Source of the DNA: Scybalocola_A sp900557175
Lineage (GTDB): Bacteria; Bacillota; Clostridia; Lachnospirales; Lachnospiraceae
NCBI GenBank assembly: GCA_937890745.1
Contig: CALADH010000023.1
Location: 1 to 64,000 of the forward strand
Direction: 5' to 3'
DNA length: 64,000 bases
Part shown: piece by piece, positions 17,486 through 25,034 of the stretch
How positions within the stretch are numbered: the stretch's first letter is position 1
Layout of the letters: the number at the start of each line of letters is the position of its first letter
Notes under the pieces: generated by a model
Told to the model about the DNA's origin: nothing
What the model saw: only the letters and a program-made list of their open reading frames with translations
Databases searched by the model: none
Made by a program: the position numbers and the translations under genes

Positions 17486-18028
17486 TTACTTAATAAGCTT
17501 TGAAATAGTTTTAAATGTATCACTGCCGGCTTTTTTTGTCAGTTCAAATAAAATAGCCTCGTAGGTTGTCACTGTAATGCCCTCATGGATGGCACGTTTT
17601 ACAGCAATTTCCTTGTCAGACGCTTTTCTTGAGCTGATACAATCCACAACGAGTACCGGTTCATAGCCTGATGCCTTTAAATCCATACAAGTCTGAAGCA
17701 CACAAATATGCGCCTCAATGCCGCAGACAATCACCGTCTTTTTGCCAAAGCCGTCAACGCGCGCCTTAATCGCCTCATCATCGTAGCAGCTGAATGTTGT
17801 TTTATCCATAAAGCTTTCTGTTTCTGCCGCCTCGAAAATTGAAGGAATCGTCATGCCGATCCCTTTTGTATACTGCTGTGTCAATGTCATCGGAACGCCA
17901 AGTGCCTTAAGTCCCTTTATTAAAATAACCGAATTTTTCTCAAGCTGTTCCTTCTCGTACATGACCGGCATCAGCTTTTCCTGATAGTCTACAATGATTG
18001 CCTGTGTATCTTCTGCCATATGTCTCAT
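17486..18028 (-). CDS. Isochorismatase-family hydrolase
   Basis: 180 residues from the ATG at 18028 (GAGGT upstream). The cysteine-hydrolase triad of the family is visible: D in AIIVDYQEKL (near 14), K in MDKTTFSCY (near 82) and C in CGIEAHICVLQTC (near 114). The position beside pncB invites the call nicotinamidase. However, it lacks the DVQNDF start and the D-x-H-x-H zinc site of true nicotinamidases, and its spacing fits the YcaC-like branch. Substrate unknown. The gene is probably co-transcribed with pncB. Confidence 0.8.
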   Translation of the reverse strand: MRHMAEDTQAIIVDYQEKLMPVMYEKEQLEKNSVILIKGLKALGVPMTLTQQYTKGIGMTIPSIFEAAETESFMDKTTFSCYDDEAIKARVDGFGKKTVIVCGIEAHICVLQTCMDLKASGYEPVLVVDCISSRKASDKEIAVKRAIHEGITVTTYEAILFELTKKAGSDTFKTISKLIK

Positions 18029-18118
18029 ATTTTTATACCTCACATCTTATAGTTTATCCTCTTTATTTTATAATCTTTCCTCTGCCGTGTCCAGTAGTAT
18101 TGAAAAATTTGGTACTTC

Positions 18119-18147
18119 TTGACACCTTTTAAATTCTGTGGTATTGT
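18119..18147 (+). promoter_or_regulatory. Promoter for the thi operon
   Basis: TTGACA (18119-18124), 17-bp spacer, TATTGT (18142-18147). Transcription would start near 18154 and give a leader of about 143 nt before thiS. Confidence 0.65.
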
Positions 18148-18168
18148 TAAAGCCGTAAAATTAAATAC

Positions 18169-18281
18169 TGTTCATTAACTTAATTAAACGTGACTTTAAT
18201 TAAAGGGGCACACCACCGCGGGTGTGTCCCTTTTTGTGTTTAAAAATATGTTTCAGCGCCCTGTTAATTAAGTTTTGAACA
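18169..18281 (+). promoter_or_regulatory. Structured thi-operon leader with internal terminator
   Basis: The left arm at 18169-18187 (TGTTCA, then AACTTAATTAA) is complementary to the right arm at 18264-18281 (TTAATTAAGTT, then TGAACA): 6 bp plus 11 bp around a small internal loop. Enclosed are a 12-bp palindrome CTTTAATTAAAG (18194-18205) and an intrinsic terminator hairpin (18202-18235). The right arm ends just before the thiS ribosome binding site. I looked for the TPP riboswitch core (CTGAGA and the ACCTGATCTGG region) and did not find it. The layout suggests attenuation by alternative pairing; the signal is unknown. Confidence 0.55.
18202..18235 (+). terminator. Terminator-type hairpin inside the thi leader
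   Basis: GGGGCACACC (18205-18214) pairs with GGTGTGTCCC (18221-18230), 10 bp with one G-U pair, followed by TTTTT. It stands about 60 bp upstream of thiS and would stop transcription before the operon unless an alternative fold forms. Confidence 0.8.
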
Positions 18282-18296
18282 TGAAAGGATGGCTTG

Positions 18297-18494
18297 ATGA
18301 TGAAAGTAAACAGTGAAACACTTCACCTTGAAGCACCGGTACGGCTTTCGGATTTTCTTGTACAATCCGGCTATCAGACAGCGCGCGTTGCCGTCGAATT
18401 AAACGGCAATATCGTGCCTAAATCACAGTTTGATACCGTTTTTGTCACCGATGCGGATACACTCGAAATCGTCTGCTTTGTAGGCGGCGGATGA
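18297..18494 (+). CDS. thiS: Sulfur carrier protein ThiS
   Basis: 65 residues from the ATG at 18297 (AAAGGATGG upstream); a TTG three bases earlier and another ATG three bases later are also possible. The small beta-grasp protein ends in the required glycine pair (VCFVGGG), the site of adenylation and thiocarboxylate formation. RVAVELNGNIVPKSQ is the family core. It carries sulfur to the thiazole synthase ThiG. Its 3' end overlaps thiF by 4 bp (ATGA), so the two are translationally coupled. Confidence 0.93.
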   Translation: MMKVNSETLHLEAPVRLSDFLVQSGYQTARVAVELNGNIVPKSQFDTVFVTDADTLEIVCFVGGG

Positions 18495-19063
18495 TGAATA
18501 CTAAAGCTAAAATCGGCATTGCCGGGCTTGGCGGTCTCGGCTCAAATATTGCCATGATGCTTGCCAGAAGCGGCATCAGACACTTCGTACTCGCTGATTT
18601 TGATACCGTTGACGAAAGCAATTTAAACCGCCAGCACTATTTTCCGGCACACCTTGGCCGAAAGAAGACAGAATGTATGAAGGAGCAGCTTTTAGCGCTG
18701 AATCCGGCGCTTGAACTTGAAATTTATGATACATACATAGACAGCGCCAATGCTGCCGCTATCTTTAAAGGCTGTGCTATTGTCTGTGAAGCCTTTGATA
18801 AACCGGAATGTAAATCTGAACTTGTGAGTACACTTTTGTCGCAGCTCGAAGATACAATCATTATTTCCGGCTCCGGCATGGCTGGCTTTGAAAGCGCCAA
18901 CACTATTGTAACAAAGCATCCGCTGAAACGGCTTTATATGTGTGGGGACGGCATAACCGATGTTTCTGTCCACGGCCGCCTGAGTGCTCCCCGCGTTCAG
19001 ATATGCGCCGGCCACGAAGCCAATATGGTGCTCCGCCTGCTGCACGGCATAACACAACCATAA
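18491..19063 (+). CDS. thiF: ThiS adenylyltransferase ThiF
   Basis: 190 residues, the short clostridial form of ThiF. The nucleotide-binding loop IAGLGGLGSNIAMMLARSGI is at about 9-28, followed by DFDTVDESNLNRQHYF, the conserved acidic and NLNRQ segment of the E1-like family. It uses ATP to adenylate the C-terminal glycine of ThiS. The zinc-binding CxxC pairs of Escherichia coli ThiF are absent, as is usual in this shorter group. Start overlaps thiS; the thiG ribosome binding site follows 18 bp after the stop. Confidence 0.9.
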   Translation: MMNTKAKIGIAGLGGLGSNIAMMLARSGIRHFVLADFDTVDESNLNRQHYFPAHLGRKKTECMKEQLLALNPALELEIYDTYIDSANAAAIFKGCAIVCEAFDKPECKSELVSTLLSQLEDTIIISGSGMAGFESANTIVTKHPLKRLYMCGDGITDVSVHGRLSAPRVQICAGHEANMVLRLLHGITQP

Positions 19064-19093
19064 TCATTGATACAACTTAAGGAGGAATACATC

Positions 19094-19861
19094 ATGAACG
19101 ATCCATTAATTATCGGAGGATATACATTTAACTCCCGCTTTATTTTAGGCTCCGGAAAATTTTCTTTAGAAATGACACGTACCGTCATTGAAAACGGCGG
19201 CGTCCAGATGGCAACACTCGCCCTGCGCCGCGCTAATGCCGGCGGCCGTGAAAATATTCTTGACTATATTCCCGATGGCATTACCCTTCTGCCAAATACA
19301 TCCGGCGCCCGCAATGCCGACGAAGCGGTCCGTATCGCCCGCCTTTCAAGAGAACTTGGCTGCGGCAATTTTGTCAAGGTTGAAATTATCCACGATTCAA
19401 AATATCTTCTGCCTGATAATTTTGAAACAGTCAAAGCGACAGAAATTCTTGCAAAAGAAGGCTTTATCGTCATGCCTTACATGATGCCCGACCTTGCGGC
19501 CGCAAGAGCATTGCAAAATGCCGGTGCAGCAGCCATCATGCCCCTCGGCGCGCCAATCGGCAGCAACAAAGGACTGCTTACACGAGATTTTGTAAAAATA
19601 CTTGCGGAAGAAATTGACCTTCCGATTATTGTTGACGCCGGTATCGGCCGTCCGTCACAGGCATGTGAAGCAATGGAACTGGGTGCTGCCGCCGTCATGG
19701 CTAACACTGCCATCGCTACTGCAGGCGATGTTGCCGCCATGGCCCGCGCCTTTAAGCTTGCCGTTGAGGCAGGCCGCCTCGCCTACTTATCAAAGCCGGG
19801 CCGCATTCTTGAAAACAGAGGCAGTGCTTCAAGCCCGCTCACCGGCTTTTTGGCAGATTAA
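19094..19861 (+). CDS. thiG: Thiazole synthase ThiG
   Basis: 255 residues from the ATG at 19094, which follows AAGGAGGAATACATC; an upstream in-frame start at 19067 would include the ribosome binding site and is rejected. The TIM-barrel enzyme joins DXP, dehydroglycine and the ThiS thiocarboxylate to make the thiazole phosphate. The Schiff-base lysine is K95 in NFVKVEII. The phosphate-binding loops are MPLGAPIGSNKG and VDAGIGRPSQACEAMELGAAAVMANTAIA. Confidence 0.95.
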   Translation: MNDPLIIGGYTFNSRFILGSGKFSLEMTRTVIENGGVQMATLALRRANAGGRENILDYIPDGITLLPNTSGARNADEAVRIARLSRELGCGNFVKVEIIHDSKYLLPDNFETVKATEILAKEGFIVMPYMMPDLAAARALQNAGAAAIMPLGAPIGSNKGLLTRDFVKILAEEIDLPIIVDAGIGRPSQACEAMELGAAAVMANTAIATAGDVAAMARAFKLAVEAGRLAYLSKPGRILENRGSASSPLTGFLAD

Positions 19862-19876
19862 GGAGGCTCTTTAACT

Positions 19877-21046
19877 ATGAATACACAACTTGAAAATGTG
19901 ATGGATTACCTTGATGATATGGAAGTTATAGACTCAGATATTATGGAAAAGGTACTTAAAATGACCGCAGACTGTGACATCGGTCAATTTACAGAAGCCG
20001 ACGTCACACAAGCTCTCCAAAAAGATACCATCAGTCTTACCGACTACGCGGCACTGCTTTCACCGGCTGCCGAAAATCAGCTTGAGGCAATGGCTGAGCG
20101 TGCTTTTACCGAAACGCGCCGCCACTTCGGCAATACAATCTGCCTTTTCACACCGCTCTACATTGCCAATTATTGTGAAAACCAGTGTGTCTACTGCGGC
20201 TTTAACTGCAAAAACAAAATTAACCGTGCCAAGCTTACCCTTGAAGAAATCGAGCGCGAGCTCGCCTCCATCGCCAAAACAGGGCTTCGGGAAATTCTTC
20301 TTCTGACCGGCGAATCACGCCATATGTCCGATGTTGCCTATATCGGAGAGGCCATCCGGCTGGCTCGGAAATATTTTGAAGCCGTCGGCATTGAAATTTA
20401 TCCGGTCAACTCGGATGAATATGCTTATCTCCATCAGTGCGGCGCCGACTTTGTAAGCATTTATCAGGAAACCTACAACCCTGTAAAATATGAAAAAGTG
20501 CATTTATCCGGACATAAGCGCTCATTTGCCTACCGCTTCAACGGACAGGAGCGGGCACTCATTGGCGGTATGCGCGGTGTTGCCTTCGGCGCACTCTTAG
20601 GTCTTGATGATTTCAGAAAAGACGCCTATGCCACAGGGCTGCACGCCTATTTTATACAGAAAAAATATCCTCATGCCGAAATTTCTTTCTCTGTGCCGCG
20701 GCTGCGCCCATATATTTCAGAGGGCACTTCTTCGCCGTCTGCCTTTGAATTTACCGGTGTAAAGGAATCCCAGCTGCTTCAGATTATGCTTGCCTACCGC
20801 ATTTTATTTCCTTATGCCGGCATCACAATATCCACACGGGAGCGCGGCGGCTTTAAAGATAACGTCCTCGGTCTTGCGGCGACAAAAACATCTGCGGGTG
20901 TCAGCACTGCTATCGGCGGCCACGAAGAAGAAGCAAAGGGCGACGAACAATTTGAAATATCCGACGGCCGCAGTGTGGACGATGTCCACAAAGCGCTCAT
21001 TGCCAAAGGACTTCAGCCGGCCTACACCGACTATTTGTGGGTATAA
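19877..21046 (+). CDS. thiH: 2-iminoacetate synthase ThiH
   Basis: 389 residues. It is a radical SAM enzyme with the cluster motif C100-x3-C104-x2-C107 (ANYCENQCVYCGFNC). It cleaves tyrosine to give dehydroglycine (2-iminoacetate) for ThiG, the anaerobic alternative to ThiO, which fits a strict anaerobe. The C-terminal ThiH-specific region is seen in SFSVPRLRPYISE and in TISTRERGGFKDNVLGL, followed by TSAGVSTAIGG. An AAGGAGG ribosome binding site lies 16 bp after thiG. The stop codon is 2 bp before the thiE start. Confidence 0.95.
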   Translation: MNTQLENVMDYLDDMEVIDSDIMEKVLKMTADCDIGQFTEADVTQALQKDTISLTDYAALLSPAAENQLEAMAERAFTETRRHFGNTICLFTPLYIANYCENQCVYCGFNCKNKINRAKLTLEEIERELASIAKTGLREILLLTGESRHMSDVAYIGEAIRLARKYFEAVGIEIYPVNSDEYAYLHQCGADFVSIYQETYNPVKYEKVHLSGHKRSFAYRFNGQERALIGGMRGVAFGALLGLDDFRKDAYATGLHAYFIQKKYPHAEISFSVPRLRPYISEGTSSPSAFEFTGVKESQLLQIMLAYRILFPYAGITISTRERGGFKDNVLGLAATKTSAGVSTAIGGHEEEAKGDEQFEISDGRSVDDVHKALIAKGLQPAYTDYLWV

Positions 21047-21048
21047 CC

Positions 21049-21630
21049 ATGGACATGCTTACAAATATGATTGTTGTCAGCAACCGTTTTTGCTGTGAGC
21101 GCGACTTTACCGCCCAGCTTGAACGCATCTGCTGCCAAAAGCCTGTCCGCCTCATTCTTCGCGAAAAGGACTTAAACGATGCAGACTATGAAGCACTCCT
21201 TGTCAAAGCAATAGCAATTTGCCGCACATATGGCGTGCCCCTTTCTGTCAATGGACGTCCGCATATTGCAAAAAAATACGGTACAGGACTTCATCTGTCC
21301 TACAAAGACTTTATAAACGCAGCCGCTCATCCAATATTTACCGGCGTTTCTGTCCACTCTGTTGAAGAAGCCTCAAGCGCCGCGGCGCTTGCCGCAGACT
21401 ACATCATCGCCGGACATATTTTTGCAACGGACTGCAAAAAGGGCGTACCACCAAGAGGACTTGATTTTTTAAGGTCTGTCTGCACCGCGGTCTTTGACAC
21501 ATGCCGCGCAGACGGACGGGCGCCCATACCGGTCTACGGTATCGGCGGTATCAGCCCCAAACGCCTGCCGCTGCTTTTTGACACAGGCGCTGCAGGGGGC
21601 TGTATGATGTCCGCCGCAATGAAACTATAA
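21049..21630 (+). CDS. thiE: Thiamine phosphate synthase (ThiE/TenI-like)
   Basis: 193 residues from the ATG at 21049, two bases after thiH. The TIM-barrel pattern of ThiE/TenI is clear: VRLILREKDLNDADYEALL, then GLHLSYKD, GVSVHSVEEASSAAALAADYIIAGHIFATDCKKGVPPRG and the phosphate loop VYGIGGI near residue 167. ThiE joins HMP-diphosphate and thiazole phosphate. It is short and divergent at the GVHLGQ position (here GLHLSY), so a TenI-like thiazole tautomerase role is possible. Being last in a complete thiS-F-G-H unit supports a thiamin role. No thiC or thiD is in the window, so HMP must come from elsewhere. Confidence 0.78.
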   Translation: MDMLTNMIVVSNRFCCERDFTAQLERICCQKPVRLILREKDLNDADYEALLVKAIAICRTYGVPLSVNGRPHIAKKYGTGLHLSYKDFINAAAHPIFTGVSVHSVEEASSAAALAADYIIAGHIFATDCKKGVPPRGLDFLRSVCTAVFDTCRADGRAPIPVYGIGGISPKRLPLLFDTGAAGGCMMSAAMKL

Positions 21631-21696
21631 ACAGACTTCGCCGCAGAACACCCTGCGCACACTTAAAAAACACCTCTGACACGCTGCACATTTTTC

Positions 21697-21725
21697 TTGA
21701 CGGGCGCCGCCCCGGTCTCTATACT
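21697..21725 (+). promoter_or_regulatory. Promoter for the conserved hypothetical gene at 21822
   Basis: TTGACG (21697-21702), 17-bp spacer, TATACT (21720-21725). The start site would be near 21732, so the transcript would open just before a very stable hairpin. Confidence 0.65.
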
Positions 21726-21747
21726 TATGCATAAGAAGACACTTGCC

Positions 21748-21790
21748 GGCGGCAAAAGCGGCGTCCGCAAATATCGCCGCTTTTGCCGCC
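21748..21790 (+). promoter_or_regulatory. Strong GC hairpin in a 5' leader
   Basis: GGCGGCAAAAGCGGCG (21748-21763) and CGCCGCTTTTGCCGCC (21775-21790) are perfect 16-bp inverted arms around an 11-nt loop. There is no U run after it. It lies between the promoter at 21697 and the start codon at 21822, so it is part of the untranslated leader, not a simple terminator of thiE. Confidence 0.7.
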
Positions 21791-21821
21791 CTATCCGGGC
21801 GCAGGCACAAAGGAGGTTAAA

Positions 21822-22088
21822 ATGTTTCGTTTATGGGCTAAAGTATTTAAAGACAACCGTCTTTTAAAAGATACGGTCATTTGCGACGATGATACAGAAA
21901 AATCAAGAACAAAAAAAATCTTTGACGCGGTCACAGCCATCTGTCTCGAATTTGACTTATCCGAGCCGATATGGCTTGAATCCACCATCAAAGATTTTCA
22001 GCTTCACGATAAAACACGCTTCACAAACGACAATTTTATCGAGTCCATTGATTTTGATTTTTTAGAAATCCAAGTTATTGAAGAATAG
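21822..22088 (+). CDS. Conserved hypothetical protein, 88 residues
   Basis: I recognise this only as a small protein type seen in Lachnospiraceae; no function is known to me. From the ATG at 21822 (AAAGGAGGTTAAA upstream) it reads MFRLWAKVFKDNRLLKDTVICDDD. A hydrophilic alpha/beta sequence follows, with no membrane segment or signal peptide. An acidic C-terminus (FDFLEIQVIEE) ends in a 14-bp overlap with the 3' end of the convergent dipeptidase gene. It has its own promoter and a leader carrying a 16-bp hairpin. Confidence 0.75.
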   Translation: MFRLWAKVFKDNRLLKDTVICDDDTEKSRTKKIFDAVTAICLEFDLSEPIWLESTIKDFQLHDKTRFTNDNFIESIDFDFLEIQVIEE

Positions 22089-23049
22089 TTTTAAAAAGAC
22101 GCATGGCATTGCCATAACAAATTTTATCAATGACAGCCTCTGTAAGATGTGCCTTTTTAAGGCCGTCAAAAAGCAGAGGCATTTTTTCTGTGCCGCTAAT
22201 TTCAAGGCTGTCATCAATCCCATCAAAGTCAGAGCCAATACAGACTGCATCCTCCCCGGCCTTGTCAATCATATAAACTGTATGCCGCACAATAGATTCT
22301 ACATCTGAAAAGCCGGTATCTGTTGTAAACTCATGAAAGAAATTAACGCCTGCCACACTGCCTGTATCGCCGATAAGCTTTAACATATCATCGGTCAGAT
22401 TTCTCGGATGTTCTGTCAGCGCGCGGGCGCAGGAATGGGAAGCCACAAAAGGAATCCCTGTTTTCCTTGCATACTGTGCCACATCATAAAAACCGCCGTC
22501 AGACAAATGCGATACATCAATGATCATTCCGATGTCATTCATCCGCTCAAGCACTTCAAAACCAAAGCCCTTAAGCCCCCGCGCCATTATATTGGCATCA
22601 TTGCTGTTTGGATAGCCGATACAGTTTTCAAAATTCCATGTCAGCGTCATCAGACGGACGCCCCGTTTATAAAGAGCGTCAATCCTTTTAATATCTCCGT
22701 TTAATATGCCGCCCTCCTCCACAGAAACAATCGCCGATAATTTTCCTTCACTTTCATTGGTCAAAATATCTTCGGCTTTTAAAATTCTTCCAATCGTTTC
22801 TTTATTTTCAGACATTTCCTTATCAAATAAATCTAACAAATATCCTGCATAGGCATAGCCGTCATCCCAAACTGAAATCCCCGAAAAATCTGTCTTTTCC
22901 ACAAAACATGCAAAGATTTGTGCACAGCAGCCGTCCGCCGCCAATCTCTTTATGTCAACCTGACAGTTATTTTCGAAAAGATTTCCGAGCGCCGGTTCGC
23001 AAAACAACCTTGACAATGTATCACAATGCAAGTCAATATACTTTCTCAT
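22075..23049 (-). CDS. Membrane dipeptidase, peptidase family M19
   Basis: 324 residues, full length for renal-dipeptidase-like enzymes. Metal ligands visible are H8-x-D10 (IDLHCDT), the bridging glutamate in VSVEEGG, and histidines in IDVSHLSD and VASHSCARAL, with GSDFDGID near the C-terminus. The family cleaves dipeptides, including D-amino-acid ones, using two zinc ions. No signal peptide is seen, so it is cytoplasmic despite the family name. Its start overlaps the sirtuin stop (ATGA), and both follow a TPR protein gene, forming a three-gene unit. Confidence 0.9.
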   Translation of the reverse strand: MRKYIDLHCDTLSRLFCEPALGNLFENNCQVDIKRLAADGCCAQIFACFVEKTDFSGISVWDDGYAYAGYLLDLFDKEMSENKETIGRILKAEDILTNESEGKLSAIVSVEEGGILNGDIKRIDALYKRGVRLMTLTWNFENCIGYPNSNDANIMARGLKGFGFEVLERMNDIGMIIDVSHLSDGGFYDVAQYARKTGIPFVASHSCARALTEHPRNLTDDMLKLIGDTGSVAGVNFFHEFTTDTGFSDVESIVRHTVYMIDKAGEDAVCIGSDFDGIDDSLEISGTEKMPLLFDGLKKAHLTEAVIDKICYGNAMRLFKTILQ

Positions 23050-23768
23050 AAAGCTGCCACCGCCTCCGAAAGTACTTTTCCAATGCTGTCATGAATCAGT
23101 AAATCTGCATAGCCGTCATAAGGCGTCTCACTTTTATTAATAAGAACAAGTCTGTCGCCTCTGTAATACTGAACAAAGCTTGCCGCCGGATATACGTTTA
23201 AAGACGTGCCGCCGACAATAAGCATATCTGCACGGCGTATTGCCGCAACACTTTTCTCAATTGTCCCGCCGTCAAGCCCCTCCTCATACAGCACGACCTC
23301 CGGCTTAATGATACCGCCGCAGGCACAGCGCGGTATGCCGTCCGCCGCCATCACTGCATCAAGACCATACGCTCTGCCGCAGCGCATACATTTATTTTTA
23401 TGTACCGTACCGTGAAGTTCATACACTGTCCGGCTTCCGGCAGCCTGATGAAGGCCGTCAATATTTTGCGTTACAACCGCCTTAAGCTTTCCCATCGCCT
23501 CAAGCTTTGCAAGCGCCTCATGAGCCTTATTGGGCTTCGCATTTTCATAAATCATCGTTGTCCTATAAAACTCATAAAACTTCTGCGTCTGCTGCATAAA
23601 AAACGTATGGGATAAAATTGTTTCCGGTGACACGCCAAAGTCCTGTTTTGTCTTATAAATACCCTGCTCGCTGCGAAAATCCGGAATGCCGCTCTCTGTC
23701 GACACACCGGCGCCGCCGAAAAACACAATATTATCTGATTTCTTTAACATTTCAATGAAGCTTTCCAT
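23046..23768 (-). CDS. Sir2-family NAD-dependent protein deacylase
   Basis: 240 residues, a single sirtuin domain. The NAD-binding start is GGAGVSTESGIPDFRS, followed by TQNIDGLHQAAG and the catalytic histidine in YELHGTVH. The zinc site is formed by CMRCG and CACGG. The C-terminal GGTSLNVYPAASFV and LVLINKSETPYD complete the fold. It removes acyl groups from lysines using NAD. The gene lies between the TPR protein gene (10 bp upstream) and the M19 dipeptidase gene (4-bp overlap). Confidence 0.93.
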   Translation of the reverse strand: MESFIEMLKKSDNIVFFGGAGVSTESGIPDFRSEQGIYKTKQDFGVSPETILSHTFFMQQTQKFYEFYRTTMIYENAKPNKAHEALAKLEAMGKLKAVVTQNIDGLHQAAGSRTVYELHGTVHKNKCMRCGRAYGLDAVMAADGIPRCACGGIIKPEVVLYEEGLDGGTIEKSVAAIRRADMLIVGGTSLNVYPAASFVQYYRGDRLVLINKSETPYDGYADLLIHDSIGKVLSEAVAAL

Positions 23769-23778
23769 GTATATCCTC

Positions 23779-24843
23779 CTATCGCCGTGATTTAAACAAA
23801 TCCTTTAAAGAAAACCCGCGCACAGCCGCAAACGGCCACCGTTTTTCCATCGCCTTTAAATTAATCCCCGCTTCTTCAAGCAGCAGCTTATCCTCAATGC
23901 CCTTATATGTTTTGTATGCTTCATCCACATTGCCGGCAGCAAACTGCACATTGCCGAGGCACATCTTATAGCTGTCCTCCGGGCATATTTCAATTGCCGC
24001 CTTATAGCAGGCTTCTGCCTCACCGTATTTTTCAAGAGCATAGAGAAGATGCCCTTTAAGTATAAGCAAATCGTCACCGTCCGGCTCTGCTGAGATTGCT
24101 TTCCCAATAGCTTTAAGTCCTTCCTTGATAAAACCAAGCTGCTGACAGGCCATCGCCATATAATAAAGAGCATCCACCGATTTTCTGTCATAGACCAGCG
24201 CCTGTTTCGCATAATCATACATTGTCTTCAACTCACGGATATCTCTGCATTCATCGCGCATCACGCGCATCGCCGTCTCGCCGCACCTTTCGATACAATA
24301 CTTTGCCTTTGCAAGGGCAGCCCGTTTCATATCATTCCTAAACGGCGCACCAATCATACGAAGTCTGTCACCGGAAAAAAAGCTGTCCGCTTTCCCATAG
24401 CTTATATCAAGCGTCCTGACCTCTTGATTCATCAGCCTTGTCAGTCTCAAAAGACGCACATCGCCCGACTCAATCACCTCGTAAAACTTTTCCTTGAAAT
24501 TAAAATCAAAACCTTCCACCCGCTCTGACTTTGGCAGCAGACAGACCTCCCATATTTTAGCGCGGATATTGCCTTCAAGAAAAACCGATATTCTCAAAAG
24601 CCTTCTGTAAACCTCCGCCTGCCTGTACCATCCGACAATCTTGCCGTCAAAAACAAAAACGACCGGAATATTTTCAATCTTATCCGTCTGCACCGTACAT
24701 TCATAAAAGTCCTCCAGCGCAATACATTCGCTGCCGCCCTCAAGCCGGGAACGGCTGATTGCCGTACAGCTTCCGTTATAATCAAAAAACTCATTCATCA
24801 GAAGCGACGCTTCATTTTCTATCTTTACCGCAAGTACCGGCAA
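23779..24843 (-). CDS. TPR-repeat protein of unknown function
   Basis: 354 residues. The start is probably the TTG at 24843, since the alternative GTG at 24852 is part of the ribosome binding site GAGGTGAT. Residues 1-180 are an unrecognised N-terminal region containing VVFVFDGKIVGWYRQAEVYRR, a wedge-like fold seen in some Clostridial proteins. Residues about 200-330 contain three to four TPR units (ALYYMAMACQQLGFIKEGLKAIGKAI, LLILKGHLLYALEKYGEAEACYKAAI, KMCLGNVQFAAGNVDEAYKTYKGI). No signal peptide. It begins the operon with the sirtuin and dipeptidase genes and probably acts as a protein-protein scaffold. Confidence 0.75.
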   Translation of the reverse strand: MPVLAVKIENEASLLMNEFFDYNGSCTAISRSRLEGGSECIALEDFYECTVQTDKIENIPVVFVFDGKIVGWYRQAEVYRRLLRISVFLEGNIRAKIWEVCLLPKSERVEGFDFNFKEKFYEVIESGDVRLLRLTRLMNQEVRTLDISYGKADSFFSGDRLRMIGAPFRNDMKRAALAKAKYCIERCGETAMRVMRDECRDIRELKTMYDYAKQALVYDRKSVDALYYMAMACQQLGFIKEGLKAIGKAISAEPDGDDLLILKGHLLYALEKYGEAEACYKAAIEICPEDSYKMCLGNVQFAAGNVDEAYKTYKGIEDKLLLEEAGINLKAMEKRWPFAAVRGFSLKDLFKSRR

Positions 24844-24939
24844 AACAATCACCTCGTTTCACATGCTGCCGCCCGCCGCAAATTCTTACTGTCATCATAC
24901 CACATTTTTTAACTTTCGGCATCCGTTTAAAAAAATCTC

Positions 24940-24991
24940 TTGCCCCTTTTTTGCCAATGGGCTATACTAAAAAAAGAGCGCATATATGCGC
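24940..24991 (+). promoter_or_regulatory. Cyclophilin promoter and 5'-end palindrome
   Basis: TTGCCC (24940-24945), 17-bp spacer, TATACT (24963-24968). The transcript should begin near 24975, directly before the perfect 14-bp palindrome GCGCATATATGCGC (24978-24991), which would cap the mRNA with a small hairpin. Confidence 0.6.
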
Positions 24992-25034
24992 ACTCCCGCG
25001 CACGAGCGACATTAACATAAAGGAGATTTTAAAA

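Noticed and set aside
17486..18028. Direct call of nicotinamidase (pncA)
   Set aside because: The zinc-binding motif of that enzyme is missing; only the broader family can be supported.
18154..18296. TPP riboswitch upstream of thiS
   Set aside because: The conserved CTGAGA and ACCTGATCTGG-like segments are absent.
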